IMG/VR virus record: IMGVR_UViG_3300031227_000045
Coordinates: 1-58,916 of that record
Source of the DNA: a virus
Length of the DNA: 58,916 bases
Strand: one strand, 5' to 3'
The notes beneath the pieces were generated by a model, which was not told the origin of the DNA, ran no database searches, and saw only the letters and a program-made list of their open reading frames with translations. Below, piece by piece: positions 52,963 to 58,916 of this stretch (position 1 is its first letter; each line of letters begins with the position of its first letter). The translations under genes were made by a program, and so were the position numbers.

Positions 52963-53367
52963 ATGTGTTTAATCGCTGAACCTGTTAATACTCAACGTCT
53001 ATTAGAAAAATTACATCCAATTGTTACAGTATGGAAAGTAGTAAAAAGAATACCCAATAGTATACAATCACCACATTATTACACACCATATTATTGCAAA
53101 CGAATTAAACAAAAGGGTTGGATGCGCTCTAATAGAAGGTGGTACACACCTACTATAGAAAGATTTTTTTCACTTCCTCACCCATACTATAGTGTACGCA
53201 AAGGCATTCATGTGTATTTAGACAAACGCACAGCAGTTGGAATGAGTCATATACTTCAAGGTGATGTAGTAAGATGTAGAGCCTTAAGAAGTGATTTAGT
53301 TGCTTGTGATGGATTACAAAGCCATGCTGTATTTACTAAGATTTATGTACCAAAGTTAGACATATGA
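52963..53367 (+). CDS. MCL-family small protein, copy 2
   Basis: A 134-residue paralogue of the protein just upstream: MCLIAEP, then IVTVWKV, SNRRWYTP, KGIHVYLDK and SHAVFTKIYVPK. AAGGA lies before ATG 52963. Identity is moderate, so the duplication is not recent. Function unknown. Confidence 0.65.
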   Translation: MCLIAEPVNTQRLLEKLHPIVTVWKVVKRIPNSIQSPHYYTPYYCKRIKQKGWMRSNRRWYTPTIERFFSLPHPYYSVRKGIHVYLDKRTAVGMSHILQGDVVRCRALRSDLVACDGLQSHAVFTKIYVPKLDI

Positions 53368-53888
53368 ACAATATAGCAGAACATATAATTGTCGTTAACC
53401 ATGCTTTAAAAAATAACCTACCTATTTACTGGCATCAAGACGATAACTTTCAATGTGAGTTCGATGACATCTTTGATAACCAACAATTAGACATAGTTAA
53501 TGAGCCTATTCCTCTTACATATCCAAGTGTATTACCAGGAATAAACAAGGTAATGTTCAAACCCTCTATAATTTGTCGCGCAGAAGAAATGTCACAACAA
53601 CTTAATGTGGGCGAATGTATGGGGGTTGAAATGGATAGTATTGGGGTAAAGGATGATGGACTGCCTTTGTTCTTGAGTGTGCGCAATAGACAGGAGATAA
53701 TTGAGGGGCGCAGGAAATGGGGCGAGAGAATCACATATTATAATAGGTCTGTATGGGGCTACCATAGGAAGGACGGGGTCGTAGAAGGGGTTATAAACTT
53801 TCTTCTGTTCGTTATGTGTGGTCAAATTAATACCTCAACGTATAATGGCTTTTTAGCTCAGCGTTTTAGTGGGGCCGTTAATGTATAA
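53364..53888 (+). CDS. Hypothetical protein
   Basis: A 174-residue protein, mostly polar with Tyr/Trp-rich stretches (ITYYNRSVWGYHRKDGVVEG) and a hydrophobic GVINFLLFVMCGQI. No motif recognised. The start overlaps the preceding stop by four bases and the end overlaps the peptidase start by eight. Unknown. Confidence 0.5.
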   Translation: MNNIAEHIIVVNHALKNNLPIYWHQDDNFQCEFDDIFDNQQLDIVNEPIPLTYPSVLPGINKVMFKPSIICRAEEMSQQLNVGECMGVEMDSIGVKDDGLPLFLSVRNRQEIIEGRRKWGERITYYNRSVWGYHRKDGVVEGVINFLLFVMCGQINTSTYNGFLAQRFSGAVNV

Positions 53889-54303
53889 ACACCAACACGC
53901 CAATACAACGATTTGCGGGCCTATAGCCTTGGCTAACCTACAGATATGGGAGGGAGGCACCACCTATACCTTGAAACAACTCAAGCAAATGTGTCATTGT
54001 ACTAATGGGAGGGGCTCTCCTATGATTTGGTTTGCAAGGAGTCTTTGTGAGATGGGTAGTACATACGGGTGGCAAATAGAGGCCGTGAATCGTTTAGAAT
54101 TGGTTGTGGCGCAAGATACAATAATGGTCGGGCATTTTCGCAATGAAGAATTTCCGCGCGGGCATTATATGTTAATCACAGGTGGTCACGGTAGTGTTTT
54201 TTGCTGCATAAATTGGAGGAGGAGAGTAGAGCATGTGGCTTTGGAGGAGCTGTTGAAACTAAACATTTCGAAGACGTGGATTGTGAGGAAAGGTGTTAAA
54301 TAA
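53881..54303 (+). CDS. C39-like cysteine peptidase
   Basis: A 140-residue protein with the papain-like C39 layout: Cys12 in NTTICGPIALANLQIW (as in C-G-P-x-A-L), His95 in FPRGHYMLITGG and Asn111 in CCINW as the third residue. C39 peptidases cut double-glycine leader peptides, but phage homologues are mostly not characterised. The start at ATG 53881 overlaps the upstream stop; a GTG four codons earlier is possible. The role in infection is unknown; a protein-processing or host-takeover role is inference. Confidence 0.65.
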   Translation: MYKHQHANTTICGPIALANLQIWEGGTTYTLKQLKQMCHCTNGRGSPMIWFARSLCEMGSTYGWQIEAVNRLELVVAQDTIMVGHFRNEEFPRGHYMLITGGHGSVFCCINWRRRVEHVALEELLKLNISKTWIVRKGVK

Positions 54304-54374
54304 AAGTGACTGTTTGTTAATATGGTGTATTTGATAAAGGTGGTATATTTCACATTTTTGAATGAGGCGTAGAT

Positions 54375-55790
54375 ATGGGAAGACCAGCAGGTTCTTTAGA
54401 TAAGAAAAGACGTAAAACTAAAACACAATGGACTACTAGTGAAGTAGAGTTGCTTAAACAAAACTTATGTGATTTAACAATAGTAGAATTAGCAATATTA
54501 TTACATAAGTCTAAAAGTTCCATACGTAATAAATTAAAACAATTAAGGCTAATTAAACCTAACATTTTAAAAACATGTACTTTAGATAAATCTATAGAAT
54601 GGTCTTTTGCTGGTGTTTATGGTTTATTAAACATTAAAACTAATTGTATCTATATAGGTAGTAGTGCGAATATTGCTAATAGAATACAAAATCATTTAAG
54701 TCGCTTAAGGGTTGATTCACATTGTACTAAAAAACTACAATCTAATTGGAATAAATCAGATTTTGTAGTTGCGTTATTATTTGTGTGTGATAAATACAAA
54801 ACTGAGTTATATGAACAAAGATTTACAAGGTCGTGGCCTGAAGACAAATTGTATAATTCTCCCCCGATACAACATACTAAATTACGTTTACTACCACTAG
54901 AGAGACAAAAGATATTAGATTTAATAGATAAAAAAGGGGACGATGAATGTTGGAATTGGAAAGGGCCATTAGATAGTAATGGCAAATATGGCAGAATAAG
55001 GTTTGACAATAAGCAGTATACGCCTCATCGCCTGGCAGTGTTTTTAGATGGACGAGACCCATTTGGTTATGCAGTTTGTCATTTATGTAATAACCCATTA
55101 TGTTGTAACCCCAAACATTTGCAACTAGGAACCGCTATAATTAATAATGGGCATAAACCCCACCCTTTGGATATCTATAAAGATGAAATGATTAAATTAT
55201 ACAATAGTGGTATGACTTACAATAGTCTAGGTAAAAAATACAATAGAGACGGTGTAAGTATTAAAAGGTATTTACAACAACATGTTACATTAAGGCCCGC
55301 ACAACGCAAGAGGACATATGTAGCCTTTGGAGAGTATAAATCTTTATCCGAGTGGGTTTTAGATAACAGGTGTATTATTACACTATTTAGACTAAAACAA
55401 AGAGTCAAAACAACAAACTTAAATGATAATAATATTGAAAAAATTATTACAACCCCATTCATAAGAAAAACCCCGTTTTCTACAAAAACATTTGAAGCTT
55501 TTGGAGAACAAAAAACAGTGCGAGAATGGCTATTAGATAAAAGATGTGTAGCATCAGAATCAACCCTAAAGGTTAGGTTATTTACTATTGGTTATGATGT
55601 AGAAAAAGCTTTAACAATCCCATCTAAACCTGTATTTAAAATATCTCAATTAGAATATCCTAAGATTATTGAAGCGGCTGCAAAAGGTGAAACATACAAA
55701 ACTATTGCCGAAAGATACAATGTTTCTATAACAACGATTAGACTCATTTGTGTCTATAGATATTCATCGGATGTGTATACATTGCCGTAA
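54375..55790 (+). CDS. GIY-YIG plus HNH double-nuclease homing endonuclease
   Basis: A 471-residue protein with two nuclease cores in one chain. Residues 1-60: basic Myb-like helix-turn-helix. Residues 79-155: GIY-YIG (GVYGLLN, CIYIGSS with Arg103 after it). Residues 190-253: HNH (ECWNWKG, then HRLAVFLDG, CHLCNNPLCCNPKHLQLGT). Residues 316-418: two F-G-E-x-x-S/T-x-x-E-W modules (FGEYKSLSEWVLDNRC; FGEQKTVREWLLDKRC). Residues 430-456: second HTH. Such repeated modules bind DNA in homing enzymes. Fusion of two nuclease families in one protein is uncommon. GAGG lies before ATG 54375. Confidence 0.85.
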   Translation: MGRPAGSLDKKRRKTKTQWTTSEVELLKQNLCDLTIVELAILLHKSKSSIRNKLKQLRLIKPNILKTCTLDKSIEWSFAGVYGLLNIKTNCIYIGSSANIANRIQNHLSRLRVDSHCTKKLQSNWNKSDFVVALLFVCDKYKTELYEQRFTRSWPEDKLYNSPPIQHTKLRLLPLERQKILDLIDKKGDDECWNWKGPLDSNGKYGRIRFDNKQYTPHRLAVFLDGRDPFGYAVCHLCNNPLCCNPKHLQLGTAIINNGHKPHPLDIYKDEMIKLYNSGMTYNSLGKKYNRDGVSIKRYLQQHVTLRPAQRKRTYVAFGEYKSLSEWVLDNRCIITLFRLKQRVKTTNLNDNNIEKIITTPFIRKTPFSTKTFEAFGEQKTVREWLLDKRCVASESTLKVRLFTIGYDVEKALTIPSKPVFKISQLEYPKIIEAAAKGETYKTIAERYNVSITTIRLICVYRYSSDVYTLP

Positions 55791-55920
55791 AAGTGGCCAT
55801 TTCAATAAATAGGTGGGGGTATTTATGATAAATGAGGCTCACCACTTAGCCTGAACCCCTGCCAGAAATCTTACCTAAAGTACCTACCCTTTTTACATTG
55901 AAAAAACCCCCTGGGTTCAT

Positions 55921-55960
55921 CGGGTACAGCGAGTGTGCTTCGGGTACAGCGAGTGTGCTT
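55921..55960. repeat. Perfect 20-bp tandem duplication
   Basis: CGGGTACAGCGAGTGTGCTT occurs twice head to tail (55921-55940 and 55941-55960), inside a larger GGGTTC / GAACCC stem at 55913-55969. It marks the AT/GC junction and could be a protein-binding site or a trace of insertion. Confidence 0.9.
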
Positions 55961-56057
55961 CGGGGAACCCCTTGACAATCCCCTCAATCTACTGTATGTC
56001 AACCATGCAAACCGGCACCGATTATCCCCCTCGAATAGAAAATAAAGTATTTTCAAT

Positions 56058-56092
56058 CGACGTAACCTATTGCTATCAAAGGGATTACATCG
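56058..56092. repeat. Hairpin repeat R, copy 1
   Basis: CGACGTAACC pairs with GG-x-x-TTACATCG around loop TATTGCTATCAAA. The GCTATCAAAGG core recurs at 57352 and, inverted, at 58890, with a degenerate stem copy at 57702. Role unknown. Confidence 0.6.
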
Positions 56093-56210
56093 GGGGGTGT
56101 GGCCCAATTCACAATGGGTACAATGGGGTATTTTTCGACGTAAATTGTTGGTGTGTAACTACTTAAGTATTACCCCACCTTTGGTGGTAAACTGTAGGGT
56201 AGAGGGACAC

Positions 56211-56351
56211 ATGAAACACAAACAACAACGCCCCGACGGTAGCAAACGGCCCCGACGTAACGGGGAACGGGGTATTGCAAGGCAAAGCTATTATGCAAAG
56301 TATCGGGCAAAAAGGTTTGCGGCCCGATTCTTCCCTTCTGAAAAGGAGTAG
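56211..56351 (+). CDS. Small basic protein
   Basis: A 46-residue, very basic protein (MKHKQQRPDGSKRPRRNGER, then RQSYYAKYRAKRFAARFF). AGAGGG is five bases before ATG 56211. Its charge fits nucleic acid binding. It is the first of the GC-rich small-gene string; its stop is inside the next gene's ribosome site AAGGAG. Confidence 0.55.
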   Translation: MKHKQQRPDGSKRPRRNGERGIARQSYYAKYRAKRFAARFFPSEKE

Positions 56352-56356
56352 CGACA

Positions 56357-56626
56357 ATGGGAGCCCTGCCACTTAGCTTGAAACGTTTCGAGGGAGCGAC
56401 GCCGGGTTGTATCGCGTTCAGCCATAGGGACAAGAACGGCACCGTTACCTACCACAGTTGGAGTCTGAACCATGAGGGGGCCAGGGTATACCTCCGGCGT
56501 GGGGTGCTGGTCGTCAAGGGATACGACTACAATGCCCCCGCCCGCTACGGGTGTGGTTTGGGCGATTGGAGAACCCTTGAGCTAGCCCGCATGTTCACCC
56601 GACATTCTGACATAGTGGTCGGATGA
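56357..56626 (+). CDS. Small GC-rich gene product
   Basis: An 89-residue protein (MGALPLSLKRFEGATPGCIA; DYNAPARYGCGLGDWRTLEL) of unknown family, with mixed beta strands. A strong AAGGAG lies before ATG 56357, and it is followed by the double hairpin at 56637. It is a member of the small-gene string. Confidence 0.6.
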   Translation: MGALPLSLKRFEGATPGCIAFSHRDKNGTVTYHSWSLNHEGARVYLRRGVLVVKGYDYNAPARYGCGLGDWRTLELARMFTRHSDIVVG

Positions 56627-56636
56627 TAACCAGGGG

Positions 56637-56695
56637 CTCCCCTCGCAAGAGGGGAGTCGCCGCCTGCCCCCTCGCTGGAGGGGGTGGGTGGCGGC
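56637..56695 (+). repeat. Double hairpin H, copy 1
   Basis: Stem A CTCCCCTC-GCAA-GAGGGGAG (8 bp, GNRA loop) is followed by stem B GCCGCC...GGCGGC (56659-56695) with inner CCCCCT/AGGGGG. No T run follows, so it is not a standard terminator. The same design is at 56951-57009 and, simpler, at 58231-58275, always between small genes. Confidence 0.8.
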
Positions 56696-56726
56696 TAACT
56701 ACAATCCTCTTTTTTGGAGAGTCGGA

Positions 56727-56939
56727 ATGCATTACAGCCCCTATGAGACAAGTTTGTTTATCGCCATGTTGGACCAAGCACCCATTCGCGTCAACGGATT
56801 CACCCCAGCGAGGGACTGGATTCGTATTATGGCAGTCGTCTTAAAGCTGGAAGTTAAAAAGGACGGCCTTGGTGAGTTAATTGCCACAGTCGAGGACAAC
56901 AAGGGTTGTGTTCTGGTTGTCGAAATAGCCGATGGTTAA
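56727..56939 (+). CDS. Small GC-rich gene product
   Basis: A 70-residue protein beginning MHYSPYETSLFIAMLDQAPI and ending VLVVEIADG, with alternating strand pattern. GGAGAG is 6 bases before ATG 56727, just after hairpin H copy 1. It is followed by H copy 2. Family unknown. Confidence 0.6.
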   Translation: MHYSPYETSLFIAMLDQAPIRVNGFTPARDWIRIMAVVLKLEVKKDGLGELIATVEDNKGCVLVVEIADG

Positions 56940-56950
56940 CCAGCACCAGG

Positions 56951-57009
56951 CTCCCCTTCGTAAGAGGGGGAGTCGCCGCCTGCCCCCTGCTAAGGGGGTA
57001 GACGGCGGC
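56951..57009 (+). repeat. Double hairpin H, copy 2
   Basis: Stem A CTCCCC...GGGGAG (56951-56972, imperfect) and stem B GCCGCC...GGCGGC (56975-57009) with inner CCCCCT-GCTA-AGGGGG. The stems match copy 1 while loops differ, which points to kept RNA structure. Confidence 0.8.
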
Positions 57010-57041
57010 TGAAACCCTTACTTTTACTTGGAGTGGTTACC

Positions 57042-57236
57042 ATGCAAACAATGAATCTCAGCTTGCAAGTGGTTACAAGAGACGGAGAAACGGTCGTCAA
57101 GGCTAGAGTCGGACGTGGTATGTCAGTCATGGAAAAAGACTTCTCGATTGTGGAGTGGAAAAGTCTGGCTAGTGACATTGCACAAGAGATTAGAGAGATT
57201 GAATTGGCACAATGGGCGGAGTGTTTCTGCCCCTAG
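57042..57236 (+). CDS. Small GC-rich gene product
   Basis: A 64-residue protein beginning MQTMNLSLQVVTRDGETVVK, with a helical end (SLASDIAQEIREIELAQW). GGAG lies eight bases upstream of ATG 57042. It is followed by the strong stem at 57246. Unknown function. Confidence 0.6.
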   Translation: MQTMNLSLQVVTRDGETVVKARVGRGMSVMEKDFSIVEWKSLASDIAQEIREIELAQWAECFCP

Positions 57237-57245
57237 GGTAGCGTA

Positions 57246-57271
57246 CCCTCCCCCTCACTTGAGGGGGAGGG
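57246..57271 (+). terminator. Perfect 11-bp stem-loop, terminator-like
   Basis: CCCTCCCCCTC-ACTT-GAGGGGGAGGG is followed by CCTTTTGCTTTT. It could terminate the first four-gene set. The T run is broken, so ending may be partial. Confidence 0.6.
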
Positions 57272-57339
57272 CCTTTTGCTTTTGGTATTCATCGTAAGTT
57301 GTTATTACATAAGGACTTACAACTCGTACTGCGTGACGT

Positions 57340-57373
57340 GACTTAACCTCTTGCTATCAAAGGCTTTACGTCG
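57340..57373. repeat. Hairpin repeat R, copy 2
   Basis: GACTTAACC pairs with GG-x-TTTACGTC (one stem mismatch) around CTCTTGCTATCAAA. The loop is nearly the same as in copy 1. Confidence 0.65.
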
Positions 57374-57462
57374 AATCGTCCTTAAGTGGGGGTTACATAG
57401 AGGGGTGAGTATCCCAGAGTACCCAGCTTATCTATACTACTCAAACAGCACACCTTGCCCAG

Positions 57463-57520
57463 TTGTCCCAGCTTAACTAGCTTCGTCCGCCGGGGGGTAT
57501 GTGCCCCTGCTAGCGAAGTA
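57463..57520. repeat. Repeat S, copy 1
   Basis: Shares TTGTCCCAGCTTAACT, CCGGGGGG and AGCGAA with 58744-58800 over about 57 bases. It can fold as CTAGC / GCTAG with inner GGGG / CCCC. Confidence 0.7.
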
Positions 57521-57795
57521 CCTCTAATTATTTTTTGGAATCCCCATAGGTGGCAACCCCCTCTGAGGTAGTACAAATGGTAAGATGGGTAAGCTGCGCT
57601 AGATAGGTATGTTACTATGGGGTGTTTGGGTACATTAGGTTGACCTACCCCCCCGTACCGGAAACGGAAGTGTCCTTTACACCCGTTTGGGGGGGTGACG
57701 TGACGTAACCCCTTATGGCATAACGACTTACGACTACCCCTCCTATGGGTGGCATAGGCTAACCCTTGACTACCCCTGTATAATACTATAGAGGG

Positions 57796-57837
57796 GTTCG
57801 GGGGAGGCAGGGGGGTGAGTAAACCCCCCACCCGAAC
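57796..57837 (+). promoter_or_regulatory. Nested hairpin in 5' leader
   Basis: GTTCGGG / CCCGAAC encloses GGGGGGT / ACCCCCC. It is 15 bases after TATAAT and ends 15 bases before AGAGGAG of the next gene. It should affect mRNA stability or translation of that gene. Confidence 0.55.
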
Positions 57838-57866
57838 TACGGCACCCCACTAGAGGAGTACTCATT

Positions 57867-58208
57867 ATGGCGGAAACCCAGACCTGGAAGAGTGGGCAAG
57901 CTACGCAAGATACGCAAGCTCCGCGGTTCTGCGGCACTGCGTCGATTAGTCAAGCCATAGAATGTGGCGGGTATGGGAAAACCTGGGGGTTTTGGTACTT
58001 TGGGAAGAAAGACCAAGCCCCGCGATATAGGTGGGCTACGGTCCACCCCCCGACTGGGGACAAGCCCACCCTCGTGAGTGGTAGTCACTTCGTGGGGTAC
58101 GACCCCCACGCGAAAGATAGGAAGACTGGGGCGATTGGGGGGTTTAGGTTCTTCTACTTCGGAAAGATGGACGACCTTAGTCCTGTGGAGGGGTACTTCA
58201 CCCCCTAG
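57867..58208 (+). CDS. Small GC-rich gene product
   Basis: A 113-residue aromatic and Gly-rich protein (TWGFWYFGKKDQAPRYRWAT; GFRFFYFGKMDD), possibly two related W/Y-F-G-K repeats. A perfect AGAGGAG is 8 bases before ATG 57867. It is followed by hairpin H copy 3. No known family. Confidence 0.65.
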   Translation: MAETQTWKSGQATQDTQAPRFCGTASISQAIECGGYGKTWGFWYFGKKDQAPRYRWATVHPPTGDKPTLVSGSHFVGYDPHAKDRKTGAIGGFRFFYFGKMDDLSPVEGYFTP

Positions 58209-58230
58209 ACTGAGTAGTCCAAGTGGGGTG

Positions 58231-58275
58231 CCCCTCGCAAGAGGGGTGCCTCTCCCTGCCCCCCAGAGTAAGGGG
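58231..58275 (+). repeat. Double hairpin H, copy 3
   Basis: Stem A CCCCTC-GCAA-GAGGGG (58231-58246) matches copy 1 exactly in stem core and loop; stem B is the simpler CCCC / GGGG at 58261-58275. Again between two small genes. Confidence 0.7.
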
Positions 58276-58316
58276 TCAAAGAGAGTCAACAACACCCCCA
58301 CAAGAGGAGCATACAG

Positions 58317-58688
58317 ATGTTCAGCAACTCCGAGTTCGCCCAAATTACCGGCATCCCCCAAGATGCCATGGGTGCCCTGCCCCCCTTGGGTGCCCACCTT
58401 TGCAGGGAGCTGTCATTTGCCGAGTTTGCCCTATTTACCATCCCGGTGGTTGAGGTAAACGGGGCAACCCACGACCTCTGGGCTGTTAAGCGACAGTCGG
58501 CAACCCGCATGGGCCTGGATGCTCGCGGGGAAGAGGCAAGCTGGGCAAAAGAGGAAGAACGGAGAAGGAAGGAAAACCTTGCACACTACATCGAGTTGGC
58601 TGAAAAGGGGTTCTGCGACGGTGAGGAAGTCGAGGAACTTGAGGTAAGCCTGACCGACTGTGCCCTTCATAGGAAAGGGGAAGGTTAG
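58317..58688 (+). CDS. Small GC-rich gene product, helical
   Basis: A 123-residue protein. The N-terminal part is hydrophobic and mixed (AQITGIPQDAMGALPPLGAH), the C-terminal half is a charged helix (EEERRRKENLAHYIELAEKG). AGAGGAG is 7 bases before ATG 58317. It is followed by a strong terminator. Family unknown. Confidence 0.65.
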   Translation: MFSNSEFAQITGIPQDAMGALPPLGAHLCRELSFAEFALFTIPVVEVNGATHDLWAVKRQSATRMGLDARGEEASWAKEEERRRKENLAHYIELAEKGFCDGEEVEELEVSLTDCALHRKGEG

Positions 58689-58704
58689 GCTAGTTGGGTA
58701 AGTC

Positions 58705-58728
58705 GCCCCCCGAAAGGGGGGCTTTTTT
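58705..58728 (+). terminator. Strong rho-independent terminator
   Basis: GCCCCCC-GAAA-GGGGGGC (7 bp, GNRA loop) followed by six T. It ends the second small-gene set. Confidence 0.95.
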
Positions 58729-58743
58729 ATGTAGTCATCCTAT

Positions 58744-58800
58744 TTGTCCCAGCTTAACTTGCTTCTTCCACCGGGGGGTGCGCCACCCTGCCAGCGAACT
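58744..58800. repeat. Repeat S, copy 2
   Basis: Second copy of the 57-base repeat at 57463-57520, with changed loop (GGGTGCGCCACCC) that itself is a small hairpin. It precedes the palindrome cluster. Confidence 0.7.
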
Positions 58801-58809
58801 AGGGTGAGC

Positions 58810-58868
58810 ACACTTAGTGAAAATACACTAGGTGTGTTAGCACTACCGTAGTGTAGTAACACTTAGTG
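58810..58868. repeat. Cluster of short palindromes
   Basis: ACACTTAGTG twice (58810-58819 and 58859-58868), ACACTAGGTG (58825-58834) and the perfect 13-bp palindrome CACTACCGTAGTG (58841-58853) lie in 59 bases, and GTTAGCAC occurs twice. It resembles operators or iterons of a replication or partition site. Confidence 0.7.
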
Positions 58869-58889
58869 CGTTAGCACCTTGAGTCGCCA

Positions 58890-58905
58890 TAAGCCCTTTG
58901 ATAGC
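58890..58905 (-). repeat. Hairpin repeat R, copy 4 (inverted)
   Basis: The minus strand reads GCTATCAAAGGGCTTA, the loop core of repeat R, in opposite orientation at the window end. Confidence 0.6.
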
Positions 58906-58916
58906 CTAGACTTAGG

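Larger units (their letters stand above)
55791..56210 (+). other. Gene-poor junction from AT-rich to GC-rich DNA
   Basis: No convincing gene. It holds a 20-bp tandem duplication (55921-55960), a weak promoter-like TTGACA (55972) with TATGTC 17 bases on, and a hairpin element (56058-56092). A 56-codon frame at 55996-56166 lacks a ribosome site and is made largely of a repeated structural element, so I treat it as non-coding. Base composition changes here. Confidence 0.55.
57297..57866 (+). other. 570-bp gene-free regulatory region
   Basis: No gene on either strand with a ribosome site. It contains hairpin repeat R copies (57340-57373; degenerate 57702-57734), repeat S copy 1 (57463-57520), a TATAAT (57779-57784) and a nested 42-base hairpin (57796-57837). 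It leads into the next gene's AGAGGAG. The long open frames on the minus strand here are Pro/Gly-rich shadows. Confidence 0.6.

Noticed and set aside
55996-56166. 56-codon plus-strand frame
   Set aside because: No Shine-Dalgarno site, starts on a promoter-like -10, and much of it is the hairpin repeat that recurs outside genes.
57779-57794. T7-type promoter-like TAATACTATAGAGG
   Set aside because: Lacks the central GACTCAC block of T7 promoters, and no phage RNA polymerase gene is in the window.
57382-57831. Minus-strand 149-codon open frame
   Set aside because: No ribosome site, Pro/Gly/Arg-rich low-complexity translation, and it covers the repeat-bearing gene-free region. GC-rich DNA gives long chance frames.
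57837-58397. Minus-strand 186-codon open frame
   Set aside because: Lies opposite two well-supported plus-strand genes with strong ribosome sites; composition is typical of a shadow frame.
1-58916. CRISPR arrays and tRNA genes
   Set aside because: No regularly spaced repeats with unique spacers and no cloverleaf were recognised by eye; a tool such as tRNAscan-SE could still find one.

Overview
This window looks like part of a large genome of a tailed double-stranded DNA phage (Caudoviricetes), probably uncultured. It holds a complete late module: small terminase-like protein, large terminase, portal, protease-scaffold, decoration protein, HK97-fold capsid protein, neck proteins, tail tube, tail assembly proteins, a 2178-residue tape measure and tail-tip proteins. 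No tail sheath lies between capsid and tape measure, so a long non-contractile tail is most likely (about 0.3 micrometres by the usual 0.15 nm per residue rule). Bacterial-type Shine-Dalgarno sites and two near-perfect sigma-70 promoters point to a bacterial host. No host marker fixes the species.

Layout. (1) 1-8205, plus strand: tightly overlapping genes for a glycan-building cassette (two clear and two degenerate or short GT-B-type glycosyltransferase-like proteins, GT-A-like proteins, a sugar/alcohol nucleotidyltransferase, a minimal methyltransferase-like protein), then a Vsr-like homing endonuclease, a putative recombination/annealing protein and a zinc-ribbon protein. A bidirectional terminator at 8238-8266 closes it. 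(2) 8271-50000, minus strand: the late operon, read from 50000 down to 8271. It starts with a 50-residue protein and a sigma-like protein and also contains gmd, an ERCC4-type nuclease, an HNH protein, an intein in the large terminase and two free-standing homing endonucleases. Terminators follow the capsid, tail tube and chaperone-position genes. (3) 50001-55790, plus strand: early/accessory genes behind sigma-70 promoters, including an HTH protein, a lipoprotein-like protein, a nicotinamide phosphoribosyltransferase (nadV), a tandem pair of MCL-family paralogues behind an attenuator-like leader, a C39-like peptidase and a GIY-YIG plus HNH double nuclease. (4) 55791-58916: a GC-rich tail with a string of small plus-strand genes, each followed by GC-rich hairpins, and several families of repeated palindromic elements.

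Composition is strikingly mosaic. Most of the window is AT-rich, but 33050-35268 (inside the late operon) and about 55900-58916 are GC-rich by eye. The first block begins inside a gene at a domain boundary and lies beside a homing endonuclease, which suggests transfer. The second is either an acquired or distinct early region or, less likely, an assembly junction.

The most unusual features are the hairpin-separated small-gene string with its repeat families at the right end, the nuclease-like motif embedded in the tape measure, the 14-residue repeat protein with a foreign N-terminus, and the high density of mobile nucleases of different families. Homology statements come from recognised motifs only; no search was run.
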